A stretch of 16,153 nucleotides of DNA, taken from contig JACCZV010000212.1 in assembly GCA_013695775.1 (NCBI GenBank), positions 1-16,153 of the forward strand, read 5' to 3'. Below the pieces are notes generated by a model. The model was not told the origin of the DNA and did not search any database. It was given only the letters and a program-made list of their open reading frames with translations. Shown here in pieces: positions 15,070 to 16,153 of this stretch. The stretch's first letter is position 1, and each line of letters opens with the position of its first letter. The DNA comes from Chitinophagales bacterium. Its GTDB lineage: Bacteria; Bacteroidota; Bacteroidia; Chitinophagales; UBA10324. Position numbers and translations under genes: made by a program.

Positions 15070-15196
15070 TTTCTGGCAAGCTGCTCTAATAATAGCTATG
15101 TGAAATTACTTCATCTGATGTTAATCGCCATAGCTTTAAATAATGACCTGTCGTGGTCTATATAGTGGATAGCAATTACCCCCTTTCAATAATTTT

Positions 15197-15204
15197 TAGC
15201 TTTA
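15197..15204 (+). promoter_or_regulatory. Weak candidate -7 element for the SDR gene
   Basis: TAGCTTTA differs from TAnnTTTG only in the last base and lies 23 bases before the TTG start at 15227. The same eight bases also occur at 15131-15138 in the same divergent gap. No -33 box is clear. Confidence 0.25.
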
Positions 15205-15226
15205 CCTGCACTTCCACAACTAAAGT

Positions 15227-16048
15227 TTGAAGCAACAATCACTGAAAGATAAGGTTGTAGTGATTACCGGCGCCTCCTCCGGCATTGGAAAGGCATGTGC
15301 AATATCATTTGCAGGACAAGGCGCCAAGGTGATGCTTGCCGCCCGCGACGAGATAAAGCTTTCCCTGACTGTGAATGAAATAACAAGCAAAGGTGGCATT
15401 GCAGCAGCATGCCGAACTGATGTAAGCTGTGAGGCGGATTGCCGGCAATTAATCAGTGCTGCGATCAGCCAATTTGGGTCAGTGCATGTGCTTATCAACA
15501 ACGCGGGTATTTCTATGCGTGCACTTTTCGCTGATGTGGATTTAAAGGTGCTCCGGCAGGTTATGGACATTAACTTTTGGGGAACTGTTTATTGTACCAA
15601 ATATGCTATGCCGGAACTGCTTAAAAACCAGGGCAGCGTAGTTGGAATTTCTTCTATTGCCGGTTATAAAGGACTGCCCGGACGAACCGGATATTCTTCT
15701 GCAAAATTTGCGATGAATGGATTTTTTGAGGCACTGAGGATTGAAAACTTAAAGACGAATCTTCATGTAATGATTGTCTGTCCGGGATACACCGCATCAA
15801 ACATCCGGAATACCGCATTGAATAAAGATGGGAGACCTCAAGGAGAATCGCCCTTTGATGAGCGGAAACTTATGCCAGCAGAAAAAGTTGCCGAGTATAT
15901 TGTTCGTGGCATAATGAAACGCCAAAGAACCATCGTACTTACAGACCAGGGGAAATTGACCATCTTAGTAAATAAATTCTTTCCAACCTTTATAGATCGC
16001 ATGGTATATAATGTAGTGTCAAAGGAAAAGAACTCACCTTTCACTTGA
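15227..16048 (+). CDS. Short-chain dehydrogenase/reductase with TTG start
   Basis: 273 residues, classical SDR. Seen: NAD(P)-binding TGASSGIG (14-21), NNAG (91-94), the catalytic Ser143 in GISSIAG, Tyr156 and Lys160 in GYSSAK, and the PG motif in CPGYTAS (185-191). Ala39-Arg40 after the second strand suggests NADP preference. The product is cytoplasmic or loosely membrane-associated; the extended C-terminal part with FFPTFIDRMVYNVV resembles DHRS7-like SDRs. Start choice: a stop (TAA, 15221-15223) lies just upstream in frame, there is no ATG before the Rossmann motif, and TTG at 15227 puts TGASSGIG at the normal distance from the N terminus. It is divergent from the lipoprotein gene across 157 bases. 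Substrate unknown. Confidence 0.9.
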   Translation: MKQQSLKDKVVVITGASSGIGKACAISFAGQGAKVMLAARDEIKLSLTVNEITSKGGIAAACRTDVSCEADCRQLISAAISQFGSVHVLINNAGISMRALFADVDLKVLRQVMDINFWGTVYCTKYAMPELLKNQGSVVGISSIAGYKGLPGRTGYSSAKFAMNGFFEALRIENLKTNLHVMIVCPGYTASNIRNTALNKDGRPQGESPFDERKLMPAEKVAEYIVRGIMKRQRTIVLTDQGKLTILVNKFFPTFIDRMVYNVVSKEKNSPFT

Positions 16049-16153
16049 TGGATCAAAACGTTGTGCTAAAGAAATTATATCTGCCTGTCCTGCATTCCTT
16101 TGCAGCAATTGATCATTATTGTTTAATCTATTTTAATATTTAGGAATCACCCT

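Noticed and set aside
15220..15570. 116-codon minus-strand open frame opposite the SDR gene
   Set aside because: Covers the conserved Rossmann and NNAG region on the other strand; a codon-bias shadow.
1..16153. CRISPR, insertion sequence, integron, phage or tRNA-linked island
   Set aside because: No regularly spaced repeats, transposase or integrase motifs, terminal inverted repeats or tRNA-like folds were seen on either strand.

Overview
The window comes from a member of the Bacteroidota, probably a free-living Chitinophagales- or Sphingobacteriia-like lineage. The evidence is a secreted M1 peptidase ending in a type IX secretion (T9SS) sorting domain, a DUF5723-like outer-membrane barrel, LytS/LytTR signalling genes, lipoprotein and Sec signals of the Bacteroidota style, and several exact TAnnTTTG promoter elements just upstream of starts. 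The DNA is moderately AT-rich and codon use looks even. I see no tRNA, rRNA, CRISPR array, insertion sequence, integrase or phage gene, so this looks like ordinary chromosomal backbone.

Layout. 1-1206 (+): 3' part of a secreted M1 aminopeptidase with a T9SS C-terminal domain, followed by a strong stem-loop. 1297-3340 (+): an exported-protein cluster of a dienelactone hydrolase family enzyme, a TlpA-like thioredoxin and a redoxin, closed by a clear terminator. 3393-3630: gene-poor gap. 3631-4287 (+): small NAD(P)-binding oxidoreductase, convergent with a two-component operon on the minus strand (histidine kinase 6115-5045, then LytTR regulator 5042-4347). 8539-6332 (-): tightly packed surE, small membrane protein, lpxB. 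8663-9304 (+): fatty acid 2-hydroxylase-like membrane enzyme, divergent from surE and nearly touching the 3' end of an NtrC/NtrX-type sigma-54 activator (10691-9318, -). 15069-10772 (-): three-gene envelope operon of a large lipoprotein, an outer-membrane barrel and a MORN-repeat protein. 15227-16048 (+): short-chain dehydrogenase with a TTG start.

How the genes fit together. Most of the window serves the cell envelope: lipid A synthesis (lpxB), probable acyl-chain 2-hydroxylation, periplasmic thiol chemistry, type IX-secreted hydrolysis and an uncharacterised lipoprotein/barrel pair. Two independent regulatory systems are present: a membrane kinase/LytTR pair and a lone sigma-54 activator with an altered GAFTGA loop. 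The part least explained by known biology is the lipoprotein/barrel/MORN operon. I did not find convincing evidence of a wholly new defence, mobile or RNA-based system.
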